From the NCBI GenBank assembly GCA_902788095.1, contig CADAIT010000009.1:1-64000 (forward strand): a DNA stretch of 64,000 bases, read 5' to 3'. The DNA comes from an uncultured Bacteroidia bacterium. Its GTDB lineage: Bacteria; Bacteroidota; Bacteroidia; Bacteroidales; UBA932. The number at the start of each line of letters is the position of its first letter. The stretch's first letter is position 1. The notes under the pieces are model-generated. The model worked only from the letters and a program-made list of their open reading frames with translations, was not told the DNA's origin and ran no database searches. The position numbers and the translations under genes are program-made. Below are positions 26,202 to 35,600 of the stretch, piece by piece.

Positions 26202-27626
26202 CTATTTCTTGCCTAAAGTTTTGTTATAGTTGATTTCGGCATCAGGGATGGGCCAGAAGTAATTGCTGGCGGTAGGAGCAACGTCAAGATCCACGGAATG
26301 GTAGTCCTTGACAAAGTTTTCGCCACGGCGGATAATGTCGATACCACGGATGCCTTCGCAGATAAATTCAAGGCGGCGTTCCTTGATGATGGCCGTGGTA
26401 AGGTTGCCTCCGGTCAGACCATCGACATCCAGCATGTCACGGGTAGGAATGGCGCGGGACCGCACTTCCTTGAGGGCGGCTTTTGCCTTTGAGGAGCCGT
26501 TGGCATCGTGCGTGTAGCACTCGGCAAGGTTCAGCAGAGTTTCTGCATAACGCATGAGCGGAATCCAATCCTGCTTCTGCGCCTTGTCGGTGAACTTCAG
26601 GGAGTATACGTAGCCATTGCTGTCTTTGTCGGAAATGAGGTCGGAAATACGCTTGTCCACATCCTGGGAATACGCGTCTTCGGCAAGGATGCCGGTTTCG
26701 GTATTCAGCCAGCAAACCTGGGCGTCGATACTGTAGTATTCCGCGCAGCTCATCTGGGTGTTGGGCTGGTCTCCGGGCTGGATGGACATAGGCAGGGCAA
26801 AGATAAGTTCCGGGCACTCATAGGTTCCTGCGCCATAAATCTTGGTCACATCCGGAGCCAGGGAGTAGCCGGTAATGGAAGTGCCTTCCGTAATGGCATT
26901 TCCCCATTCTTCCATAGCCATATAGACACGCATTCTGAGCATGTGTGCTGCTGCTGCGTTGGCGCGGGTTACACCGTCGAAAGTGCCGGGAGCGCTGGGA
27001 AGGTCCGCAGGGATGCAGTCTGCAAGAATCTGCGTATAAATGTCCTTGATGGGTGCTGCGGGGCAGTCGTTGTTACCGGAAGAAGTAAGGGCGGTAAGAC
27101 GCAGCGGCACGGCAAGGGCATCGGGATTGATGGAATACGGCAGGGAATAGAGGTTGGCCAGCACATAATAGCAATAGGCGCGAAGGAATTTTGCCTCTGC
27201 AATATACTGCTTGTAAAGGTCTTCGCCGATAACCTCCTTGCAATTGTATTTGTCCAGGTTCTCGATAAAGATGTTGCAGGTATTAATGGTCCAGTAAGCA
27301 TAGTTCCAAATGCGGCCATTCTCCTGGGTTGTGGACAGGACCCTCATTTCATAGGTGTCCTGCATGGTGACAGGGTTGGAGATGTTGACGATGTCTTCTC
27401 CGCGGCAGTCGAACACGATATAGGCGAGGCCTCCCATAAAGCTGGGATTGGTGCTCTTGAAAGCGTTGTAGCAGCCAAGGAGAGCAGTCTTTATATAGTC
27501 TGCATCGGCGAAGATGACACTCTCGGTCATGGAATACGGTTTATCCAGTTCAATGAATTCCTTTTTGCAGGAACCAAGGGAAACCACCGCAGTAAGTATA
27601 GCAAGAAGTTTGATGATATTCTTCAT
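26202..27626 (-). CDS. SusD/RagB-family surface lipoprotein
   Basis: A 474-residue SusD-family lipoprotein with lipobox Cys20 (SLGSC). It has the N-terminal TPR-like helices (YIAEAKFLRAYCYYVLANLY), the middle variable region, and the C-terminal SusD signature (KAQKQDWIPLMRYAETLLNL, ALKEVRSRAIPTRDM, then ERRLEFICEGIRGIDIIRRG). It acts as the lid of the SusC channel and captures substrate at the cell surface. It follows susC by 19 bases. The GIRGxDxxRRG motif is intact and the length is typical. Confidence 0.93.
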   Translation of the reverse strand: MKNIIKLLAILTAVVSLGSCKKEFIELDKPYSMTESVIFADADYIKTALLGCYNAFKSTNPSFMGGLAYIVFDCRGEDIVNISNPVTMQDTYEMRVLSTTQENGRIWNYAYWTINTCNIFIENLDKYNCKEVIGEDLYKQYIAEAKFLRAYCYYVLANLYSLPYSINPDALAVPLRLTALTSSGNNDCPAAPIKDIYTQILADCIPADLPSAPGTFDGVTRANAAAAHMLRMRVYMAMEEWGNAITEGTSITGYSLAPDVTKIYGAGTYECPELIFALPMSIQPGDQPNTQMSCAEYYSIDAQVCWLNTETGILAEDAYSQDVDKRISDLISDKDSNGYVYSLKFTDKAQKQDWIPLMRYAETLLNLAECYTHDANGSSKAKAALKEVRSRAIPTRDMLDVDGLTGGNLTTAIIKERRLEFICEGIRGIDIIRRGENFVKDYHSVDLDVAPTASNYFWPIPDAEINYNKTLGKK

Positions 27627-27645
27627 AATTTGGGTCTCCTTTTAA

Positions 27646-30600
27646 TTAGAATGCAACCTGAACGCCAAGGGTGTACGTGCGTGCCTGCGGCAGCGTGTTC
27701 TTGTAGTAACCGCCGGACAGCACAGCCTGGGAGGTATAAGAAGAAGTGATTTCAGGATCCAGACCGGTAAAGGCCGTGAGAACGAACACATTCTGGATCT
27801 GAGCGTAAGCGCGGATGGAAGACAGGCCGATAATCTTGTTCTTGGGCTTGTAGGTGTAGCCGAAGGTGATGTTCTTCAAACGGAGATAATCGCCTTTCTC
27901 GATCCAGTCGGTGATTTCCATGGCAGAGCCGTTGGAGGTGCTGTCACCGTAGATGGGCTTTGCATACTTTGCATTGTCGCCGGGCTGTTTCCAGCTCTTT
28001 TCCGCAACTTCGGCAAGGTTGTTCCACCAGCGGTTGTCAGAACCGGTCGCGGTCATGGCGTTGAGAATCCAGTTGCCGCCGGAGAACTGGAACATGAAGT
28101 TGAGGTCGAAGCCTTTATACTTGAAGTTGTTGGTCCAGCCACCGAACCAGGTAGGAAGGGTGTTACCGGCACGGACCTGAGCGATGTCGCCCTGGAATTC
28201 CGTTCCGTCTTTCAGGAACCAGGCGCCGGCCAGGTAGTCGAAGCGGGTCCATTCACCGTTGGTGCCATAGAAAATACGACAACCGGTTTCGGGGTCGATA
28301 CCGCCGGTAGGGTAGGCATAGAGCTGACCGACGGAGTAACCGGGAAGCGTAATGTTGGCGTCACTGTCGCCGTAAATCTGATCGACGCCCTGCGCAAGCT
28401 CAAGTACCTTGTTGTGAGCAGTTGTGATATTGAAATTGGTGGTCCAGGTGAAGTTCTTATTCCTGATTACATCGGCATTCAAGGTGATTTCAACACCCTT
28501 GTTCTCCATGGAGCCGGTGTTGGTAATCAGCGAACCGATACCCGTGGAGGGGCCCTGAGGAACAGCCATTACCAGATTTCTGGTCTTGGTGTAGTAGTAG
28601 TCGAAATCAAGGCTTACGCGGTTGAAGAGGCTGACATTAAATCCCACGTCCAGTTTACTGGAGGACTCCCAGGCAAGGGAAGAGTCGCCGATGTTGTCCA
28701 GACCCAGAGCGGGAGTGCCACCGTAGTAAACATCGCTGTAATAAGTCTGAGCTCCGTAGTAACCAATGTCGGAGTTACCCACGACACCGTAACTGGCCTT
28801 GATTTTCAGTTCGTCCACAACGGAACGGAGCGGGGCGAAGAATGTCTCTTCAGAGACACGCCATGCACCGGAAACACCCCAGAAATTACCCCATTTGTTG
28901 TTTGCGCCGAGGGAAGAGAGACCATCACGGCGGAAGTTGGCGGAGAGCATGTAACGGGACTTGTAGTCGTAGTTGATACGGCCAAAGTAGGAAACCATGG
29001 ATTTGGCACCTTCGCTACCGCCGGCCTTGATGGTGTTGTAACCGGCGCGGAAGCCCGTGTAGGCCTGGTTCGAGATGTCGCTCGCGTTGATCCAGTCGCT
29101 GCCATAAGAAAGCTTGTAAGCTTCCATACCCACCAGGAAGTCGAAGGTATTGTCCTTGAAAGCGAGGGTATAATTGATGGTGTTGGTCCAGGTCCAGCTG
29201 AGCATGTCGTTCATGGTACGCCAGGCATAACCGTTGTTGCTGACGCCCTGGCCATATTTGGGAGACCAGAAGGTTTCCTCGCCTTCCGACATGTAGTCTA
29301 TGCCGAACTGAGAACGGGCCACCAGGTTCTTGATGGGCTCAACCTGGACAAAACCGCTTGCAATGACACGGTCAGTGTTGATTTTGTTGAAAGATTCTTT
29401 CTGGCCCATCGGGTTGGGATAACCCAGGGAGGCGATATTCACACCACCTACGCCGATATACTGGCCTTTGTTCATAACGTACAGGGAACCGTCCTCATTG
29501 TACGGGAAGGTAATGGGAGGCAGAATCATCGCCTGACGGGGCAGACCGGCAGCGGAGAACACGCCGTCCTGACGGGAAGTGTCGTACACACTGGTGAAAG
29601 CCTTCGAATACTGGCCGTTGATGCCCACCTTGAGCCACTTGGTCACCTGCGTGGAGATGTTGGCCTTGAAGCCGTAGCGCCTGTAGTTATCGCCAATGAC
29701 GATACCCTGGTTGTCGGAGTAGTTGGCCGAAGCATAGTACTGCGTCTTGTCGGAACCGCCGGAAATGGCCACGGTGTGATTCATGACCAGGCCCTTCTTG
29801 TAAATGAGGTCTTTCCAGTTGGTCTTGATGTAATTGCGATTACCGGAAGCATCCAGGGTAAAAGGAAGGTTGAAGGCTTTGTCGCCATAGGGGTTGCCGG
29901 CGCCGCTGATAGCCCTTTCGTCGGTGCCATAGCGGTTTTTGACAGCCATGTTCTTGTAGGCCACGTAAGTGTCCGCATCCATCACGTCGTAGGTCTTGGT
30001 GGGCTCGGTAAAGCCGATGTTCATATCGTACGTTACCTTGGTTTCACCCTTGCGGCCCTGCTTGGTGGTGATGATGATGACACCGCTGGCTGCGCGGGAA
30101 CCGTACAGGGCGGTTGCGGCAGCATCTTTCAGGACGTCGATGGACAGAATGTCGGCCGGGTTGATGTCGGCCAGCGGGTTGGCTTCCATGTAGCTGGCGT
30201 TAACAACGCCGGACTGGATGGGAACGCCATCGACAATGTACAGCGGGTCCGTGCCGCCGGAGATGGAACTGACGCCACGGATGAGAACTTTAGCCTGGGC
30301 ACCGGCACCGGCGTTAGGCGTTGAGACCTGCACACCGGCAGCCTGACCCTGCAGCATAGAGTCGAAGCTCACGTTCGGGGCATCTTTGATGGCGTCTGCC
30401 TTCACGGAAGAGACAGAGGCCGTAACGGTTTTGGCACTCTGGGTGCCATAAGCAATCACCACAACATCATCCAGATATTCTGTATCTGCAGTAAGTTCGC
30501 AGTTGATGGTGGTTTGCCCGTTGATTTCAACCTCGACGGCCTTATAGCCAATCGTGCTGAATACCAGAACGCCCTTGGCAGGTGCAGTAAGGGAATACTG

Positions 30601-30780
30601 CCCATCCAGGTTTGTTGCGGCACCGTGGTTGGTTCCTTTCAGCATTACGGTTGCAGCCGGAAGCGGCTCACCGTTTGCACTGTCGGTAACTACACCTTTG
30701 ATGGTGATATTCTGGGCAAACGCCAGTGTCACGCTAAGAAGCATAGCTACAGACAGGAGAATAAACCTGACTTTTTTCAT
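27646..30780 (-). CDS. SusC/RagA-family TonB-linked outer-membrane transporter (SusCD-1)
   Basis: A 1044-residue TonB-dependent transporter. Signal peptide to about residue 23, a carboxypeptidase-regulatory-like beta-sandwich (ITIKGVVTDSANGEPLPAAT), the SusC plug (VLIRGVSSISGGTDPLYIVD, then GVPIQSG and KDAAATALYGSRAASGVIII), then a 22-strand barrel ending in an aromatic-rich strand (LGVQVAF). It imports the substrate captured by the SusD partner. I start at the second Met (MKKVRF); MLMKK is also possible. Its leader is related to that of the SusC at 32697 and the two genes diverge. No enzyme gene accompanies this locus, so the substrate is open. Confidence 0.93.
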   Translation of the reverse strand: MKKVRFILLSVAMLLSVTLAFAQNITIKGVVTDSANGEPLPAATVMLKGTNHGAATNLDGQYSLTAPAKGVLVFSTIGYKAVEVEINGQTTINCELTADTEYLDDVVVIAYGTQSAKTVTASVSSVKADAIKDAPNVSFDSMLQGQAAGVQVSTPNAGAGAQAKVLIRGVSSISGGTDPLYIVDGVPIQSGVVNASYMEANPLADINPADILSIDVLKDAAATALYGSRAASGVIIITTKQGRKGETKVTYDMNIGFTEPTKTYDVMDADTYVAYKNMAVKNRYGTDERAISGAGNPYGDKAFNLPFTLDASGNRNYIKTNWKDLIYKKGLVMNHTVAISGGSDKTQYYASANYSDNQGIVIGDNYRRYGFKANISTQVTKWLKVGINGQYSKAFTSVYDTSRQDGVFSAAGLPRQAMILPPITFPYNEDGSLYVMNKGQYIGVGGVNIASLGYPNPMGQKESFNKINTDRVIASGFVQVEPIKNLVARSQFGIDYMSEGEETFWSPKYGQGVSNNGYAWRTMNDMLSWTWTNTINYTLAFKDNTFDFLVGMEAYKLSYGSDWINASDISNQAYTGFRAGYNTIKAGGSEGAKSMVSYFGRINYDYKSRYMLSANFRRDGLSSLGANNKWGNFWGVSGAWRVSEETFFAPLRSVVDELKIKASYGVVGNSDIGYYGAQTYYSDVYYGGTPALGLDNIGDSSLAWESSSKLDVGFNVSLFNRVSLDFDYYYTKTRNLVMAVPQGPSTGIGSLITNTGSMENKGVEITLNADVIRNKNFTWTTNFNITTAHNKVLELAQGVDQIYGDSDANITLPGYSVGQLYAYPTGGIDPETGCRIFYGTNGEWTRFDYLAGAWFLKDGTEFQGDIAQVRAGNTLPTWFGGWTNNFKYKGFDLNFMFQFSGGNWILNAMTATGSDNRWWNNLAEVAEKSWKQPGDNAKYAKPIYGDSTSNGSAMEITDWIEKGDYLRLKNITFGYTYKPKNKIIGLSSIRAYAQIQNVFVLTAFTGLDPEITSSYTSQAVLSGGYYKNTLPQARTYTLGVQVAF

Positions 30781-30795
30781 AAGCATGAAATTTAA

Positions 30796-30815
30796 TTAAA
30801 CATAAATATTGATAC
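30796..30815. repeat. 20-bp inverted repeat, left arm (SusC-1 leader)
   Basis: Reverse complement of GTATCAATATTTATGTTTAA, identical to the right arm at 32661-32680. Together the arms enclose 1.85 kb with the invertase-type recombinase. Confidence 0.8.
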
Positions 30816-30833
30816 TCTGATCATTTTGCTCAA

Positions 30834-30871
30834 GCAATGCACAATTTAATGTCCGTATATCAGTGCATTGC
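30834..30871 (-). promoter_or_regulatory. Stem-loop in the SusC-1 leader
   Basis: Arms GCAATGCAC (30834-30842) and GTGCATTGC (30863-30871), a 9-bp perfect stem with a 20-base loop that contains the ATACGGAC motif shared with the SusC-2 leader. Confidence 0.5.
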
Positions 30872-30921
30872 GAAAACGTATCAAAAATTATGTTCCGCTT
30901 ACGGATTGTAAGCTGTACACA

Positions 30922-30958
30922 CAAAAAAAAGACGAAGCACATTTTTATGCCTCGTCTT
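30922..30958 (-). terminator. Terminator after the Rpn pseudogene
   Basis: Minus strand: AAGACGAGGCA, loop, TGCTTCGTCTT, then a run of eight T. It separates the Rpn remnant from the SusC-1 leader. Confidence 0.8.
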
Positions 30959-30987
30959 GCGCTTATGAATGTTGATGTTGCCGGATG

Positions 30988-31499
30988 CTATTTTTGCTCC
31001 TGGAGAACAAGAATTTCTGCCATCGGTATTTGTGTATATTTGGATATAAATGCAGCATCGATGCCATCCTCAAGCATGCGGATGGCAATATCCCGTGAAT
31101 TCTCTGCTTTTCCCTTCGCTTGCCCCTTCGCCTCTGCAGTGGCCAGTTGATTAACCTTATCTCTGATTGTAATCATTTGCTTGATAGATTCGGAACGTTC
31201 CCTGGGTGCAAATTTATTAATTTCGGCAGAATTAAACAATAAGTCAAAGATTTCCCCTTTCAATTCCTTGGGCCGCTCCTCCATCTCCGGCATGTTCTTC
31301 AGCGCATAGCAGAAATTGTCCAGTAACGATGCCTCCTTCGTCATCGCCTTGCTGCAATTGGGAATTTCCAGAAAGATATATTCAACAGGCACAGGCATAT
31401 CCTCCATATTTTCGATATCTCTCAGCCGAATGTCCGTTTGAACCATCTGTCCATCAACACATTGGCATACCTGCCAATCTTCAATTCATTTTGTTCCAT
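30988..31499 (-). pseudogene. Rpn-family nuclease gene with internal deletion
   Basis: ATG at 31497-31499 opens MEQNELKIGRYANVLMDRWF, then KRTFG and a stop: a normal N-terminus for PD-(D/E)xK transposases. In another frame the gene continues from about 31444 with TDIRLRDIENMEDMPVPVEY, then IFLEIPNCSKAM and the tail GQAKGKAENSRD...AFISKYTQIPMAEILVLQEQK. The middle, holding the D and ExQ nuclease core, is gone and the join shifts frame. The remaining 152-codon open frame could only make a fragment. Its tail is homologous to that of the intact Rpn gene at 24210. Confidence 0.8.
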
Positions 31500-31543
31500 G
31501 TTCTTTGGCTTAAGAGACGACCGGACCCGGAAGTCGGTTTGTG

Positions 31544-31631
31544 CAAACATAGAACAAGGATTCCGGAAAACCTACAATCGTAAAAAACATTGTGCTGTTT
31601 CACATGTTTTTTTTGCTGTTTCAACCGATTT
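31544..31631 (-). repeat. 87-bp Rpn leader repeat, copy B
   Basis: Direct copy of 25232-25318 with a few single-base changes, including one extra T in the poly-T run. The minus-strand -7 box TATGTTTG is at 31544-31551. It ends 31 bases before the recombinase ATG. Confidence 0.8.
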
Positions 31632-31662
31632 CGATAGATTCTATATACAAAAAAGTAGTCTT

Positions 31663-32298
31663 ATGATATACGCATATATTCGAGTGAGCACGGAATTGCA
31701 GTCCTATGAAGGACAGCGGTACGAGATAGAGCAATGGGCCGACAGGCGGGGTTGGAACTTGGACAAATGGGTGCAGGAGAAGGTGTCCGGTACAACGGAG
31801 TTGAGAAAACGGACATTGGACAGCCTCCTGAAAAGAATGAAGAAGGGAGATATCCTTATATGCACCGAACTTTCACGCCTGGGTCGCAACATGATGATGG
31901 TGATGGGCATCCTCAACACCTGCTCCCAGAAGGGAATCAAAATCTACTCCATCAAGGACAATTTTGAGTTGTCGGACTCGCTGAACGCCAAAATCATCGC
32001 CTTTGCTTTCTCGCTGGCGGCGGAGATTGAGCGCAACCTTATATCACAACGCACGCGCGAGGCGCTGGCCGCAAAGAAACAGGTGGGGTTCAAGTTGGGC
32101 CGACCCTGCGGAAAGAGTCGGGAACGGAGAAAATTTGAAGAAAGGGAAGCCTATATCCGGGAAGAGTTGAGCCACGGCGCCGCCATCAGCAGGCTGGCGA
32201 TAGAATTGGGGATGCACCGCAACACGCTGTCCCGGTATTTGAAGGAGAACTTGCGTGAGGATTCCTGCCCGGAATTCGCGCGCAAAGAACAGGTATGA
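31663..32298 (+). CDS. Serine recombinase of the Mpi DNA-invertase type
   Basis: A 211-residue small serine recombinase. The catalytic domain starts MIYAYIRVSTELQSYEGQRY with the nucleophilic Ser in RVST. It continues LICTELSRLGRNMMMVMGIL with the conserved Arg residues, then the E-helix IIAFAFSLAAEIERNLISQR, then TREALAAKK. The C-terminal helix-turn-helix (GAAISRLAIELGMHRNTLSR) binds DNA. The closest named relatives I recall are Mpi-like invertases of Bacteroides fragilis, which flip promoters at capsule loci. It lies between two divergent SusC genes whose leaders are inverted repeats. Length and motifs are complete; the frame is open upstream, but that part is the Rpn leader repeat. Confidence 0.9.
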   Translation: MIYAYIRVSTELQSYEGQRYEIEQWADRRGWNLDKWVQEKVSGTTELRKRTLDSLLKRMKKGDILICTELSRLGRNMMMVMGILNTCSQKGIKIYSIKDNFELSDSLNAKIIAFAFSLAAEIERNLISQRTREALAAKKQVGFKLGRPCGKSRERRKFEEREAYIREELSHGAAISRLAIELGMHRNTLSRYLKENLREDSCPEFARKEQV

Positions 32299-32326
32299 CC
32301 CCCGAAACATGCATAATTATGTAGTT

Positions 32327-32352
32327 ATTTCCGCTTGTGCAGAGGCGGAAAT
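32327..32352 (+). terminator. Possible terminator after the recombinase
   Basis: 8-bp perfect stem ATTTCCGC/GCGGAAAT with a 10-base loop, about 30 bases after the recombinase stop. It lacks a strong U-run. Confidence 0.4.
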
Positions 32353-32560
32353 TACAGGCATTTTAGGCAAACCAAGGGCCTGAAACGGGTAAAATAACGA
32401 TATTCTAAAAAAAATTAAAAAAATTTTAATGTTTTAAATTATCAAGAAAACTTGCAATATTTTCATAAATTATAACTATCTTGCCCCAAAGTTTAATAAA
32501 AAAAAGATTTAAAAACCGAAAAAGACTTAATTTATTGCATATAATGCACTTTTTGGCGGA

Positions 32561-32592
32561 CTTGCAAAATTAAAATTGTTTTCCAATATTTG
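32561..32592 (+). promoter_or_regulatory. Promoter for SusC-2
   Basis: -33 CTTG (32561-32564), 20-bp spacer, -7 AATATTTG (32585-32592). Each box has one mismatch to TTTG and TAnnTTTG. It would give a leader of about 90 nt. Confidence 0.5.
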
Positions 32593-32660
32593 CAGCTGTG
32601 TATCCGTCATTTTATACGGACGTATAGTAGTGTATTGCTTATGCAAAAACTATGACAATT

Positions 32661-32680
32661 GTATCAATATTTATGTTTAA
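32661..32680. repeat. 20-bp inverted repeat, right arm (SusC-2 leader)
   Basis: GTATCAATATTTATGTTTAA, exact inverted copy of 30796-30815. Confidence 0.8.
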
Positions 32681-32696
32681 CTAATCTATTGTGCTT

Positions 32697-35600
32697 ATGA
32701 AAAAAATCCGCATTTTTTTCACGGCCATGGTATTGCTGGCTCTCTCCGTTGCAGCCCAGGCACAGAATATCACTGTGAAGGGTACCGTGTTGAGCGCCTC
32801 CGGTGAGGCCATTGTGGGCGCCAACGTGCTCCTGCAGGGAAGCCGCACCGTTTATACCATGTCGGACGTCAACGGTGAATTCACCCTCAACGTTCCCGCA
32901 AATGGTGTTCTGGATGTGAACTGCATGGGTTACGAAAGCGCCCAGGTTCCGGTGAACAACCGCACATCCATCGCCATCGTCCTCGAAGAAGACAGCCAGC
33001 TGCTGGATGAAACCATCGTGGTTGCCTATGGTACGGCCACCAAGAGTTCATTCACCGGTTCCGCTGCACAGGTGGACAACGAGGTCATCGAGAAGAAAGT
33101 AGCCACCAGCGTTACCAGCGCCCTGGCCGGTACGACTCCCGGCGTGCAGGTTACTTCCTCCAGCGGCGACCCCTCCGGTGGCGGTGCTCCGACAATCCGC
33201 ATCCGCGGTATCGGCTCCATGAGTGCTTCCAACACTCCGCTCTACATTGTGGACGGTGTTCCGTACGATGGTGCCATCTCCGACATCAACCCGCAGGACG
33301 TTGAGTCCATGTCCGTCCTCAAAGACGCTGCCGCCAGCGCCATCTATGGTCACCGCGGTGCGAACGGTGTCGTGATTATCACCACCAAGAAAGGAAAGAG
33401 CGGCGATGCCCAGGTGAAACTGGACGCCCGTTTCGGCGTAAACTCCCGCCTTATCCCGCAGTACGACGTAATCACCGATCCCGGCCAGTACTACGAGACC
33501 CATTACACCATGCTGTACAACCAGTATCTGTATTCCGGTCACTCCGTGGCGGAAAGCTACGCTTACGCCAACAAGTACCTCCTGGATGAGAAAAACGGCG
33601 GTCTGGGTTATCTGGTGTACACCGTTCCCGAAGGACAGAACCTGATTGGTACTAACTTCAAGCTGAACCCCAACGCCAAGTTGGGTTACTCCGACGGTGA
33701 ATACTACTATATCCCGGACGACTGGTACAAGGAGACTTTCCACAATGCATTCCGTCAGGAATACAATGTGAGCGCCTCCGGCGGCGGCAACAAGTTCAAC
33801 TACTACGCCAACGTAGGTTTCCTGCAGAACAAGGGTATCGTAAACAACTCCGACTATAAACGTTATTCCGGCCGTATCAACGCCGACTATCAGGCAAAGA
33901 GCTGGATGCGTTTCTCGACCAGTCTGAGTTTCACGCACTCCGATTCCCAGGCGGCAAACTGGAGCGATTCCTTCGGTTCCTCCGGCAACCTGTTCTACAT
34001 CACCAACAATATCGGCCCTATTTATCCCTTGTATGTGCGTAAGCTGGATGCCAGCGGAAACCCGTACGTGGTAATGGACAGCGACCGTATTGTGTACGAC
34101 TCCAACAACACCAATCAGAAACGTCCTTCCATCGTGGGCAACGCTGTCCGCGACAATGAATTTGACCGCACGCGTTCCTACGCCGACGTCGTCAACGGAA
34201 AGTTCGGCCTGAACCTTACTCCCGTCAAGGGCTTGTCCCTGAGTGCCAACATCGGCTTCACCTCCGACAATACCCGTTCCAGCGCCCTGGGAAGCCAGTT
34301 CGCAAGCTCTTCCACCACGGACGGTTACGTACAGGTGTCGCACGGCCGCATGTTCACCGTGAACCAGCAGTATCTGGCCGAGTATAAGTTCGATATCGCC
34401 AGCCGCCACAATCTGGACTTCCTGGCCGGTTTCGAAAAGTACAGCTATACTTATCAGGCCCTGAGCGGAAGCAACGACCATCTGTTCAATCCGTATATCG
34501 GTGAACTGAACAACGCGGACGGTACCGGTTCCCGCGTGAGCGCAAGTTCCTACACCAACCGCTATGTGACCCAGGGCTTCCTGGCCCGCGCCCAGTACGA
34601 CTTCGACGGCAAGATTTTCGCCTCTGCCTCCTATCGTAGGGATGCTTCCTCCCGCTTCGCGGAAGGTCATCAGTGGGGTAACTTCGGTTCCGTAGGTGCC
34701 GCCTGGCTCATCAGCAAGGAGCCTTGGTTCCATGCTTCTTTTGTGGACATGCTCAAACTGAAAGTGAGCTACGGTGTGCAGGGTAACGACAACCTGAACG
34801 GCTACTACCCTTATGCCGACCAATACACCCACTCCTGGAATGAGGAAACCGGCTATGCCGTGGAACTCGCTTACGTGGGTAATGAAAACCTCACCTGGGA
34901 AACCTCCCATTCTTTCAATATCGGTACGGACTTCGAGCTCTTCAAGGGATATCTGAACGGTACCATCGAGTACTTCTCCCGTAAAACCACGGACCTGCTC
35001 TATTCCAAGAGCGTTCCGCTGAGCGCAGGTAACCCGACCGGCCGTATCCCCGTGAACGTGGGCTCCATCCTGAACAACGGTGTGGAACTTTCCCTGGACG
35101 GCGCCATCATCCGTAACCGCAACGTCAACTGGACGTGGAACTTCAACCTGAGCCACTACAAGAACACCATCCTTTCCCTGGATGACAGCGTGTCCGAGGA
35201 CGGTATCCGCGGCAGCAACTACATCTACAAGGTGGGCGGTTCCCTGTACGAGGCCTACATGTACCGCTATGCCGGCGTGAACAAGGAAACCGGCCAGGCC
35301 CAGTACTACGGTGAGTTCCTGAAGGAAGACGGCGACGACGGAAAGGCAGGCACCTTTGTACAGCGCCCCACCCAGAAGCAGATTGACAACCAGCTCACCG
35401 AAACCAAGGTGGTCACCAGCTTCTCCCAGGCTTCCCAGTATGACATCGGTACCGTACTTCCGGCCGTTTACGGCGGTTTCGGAACCAGCGTCAATGCATA
35501 CGGCGTGGACTTCAGCATTCAGTTGTCCTACCAGCTGGGCGGTAAATACTATGACGGTACTTACCAGAACCTCATGCACACCCAGGCTTCGGCTGGTAAC

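Larger units (their letters stand above)
32299..32690 (+). other. AT-rich intergenic region with the SusC-2 leader
   Basis: 392 bases with no gene. In order: a stem ATTTCCGC/GCGGAAAT (32327-32352), possibly the recombinase terminator; about 200 bp of very AT-rich DNA; a promoter at 32561-32592; and a leader of about 90 nt with the short stem TCCGT/ACGGA (32603-32620), GTGTATTGCTTATGCAAAA and the 20-bp inverted-repeat arm. Confidence 0.6.

Noticed and set aside
31438-31662. N-terminal extension of the recombinase
   Set aside because: The extra 75 codons are the Rpn leader repeat read in frame; family members start at MIYxYIRVS.
30787-32696. Known Mpi recombination site ACGTTCGT near the invertase
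   Set aside because: Not found by eye; only the shared SusC leader arms form an inverted repeat here.
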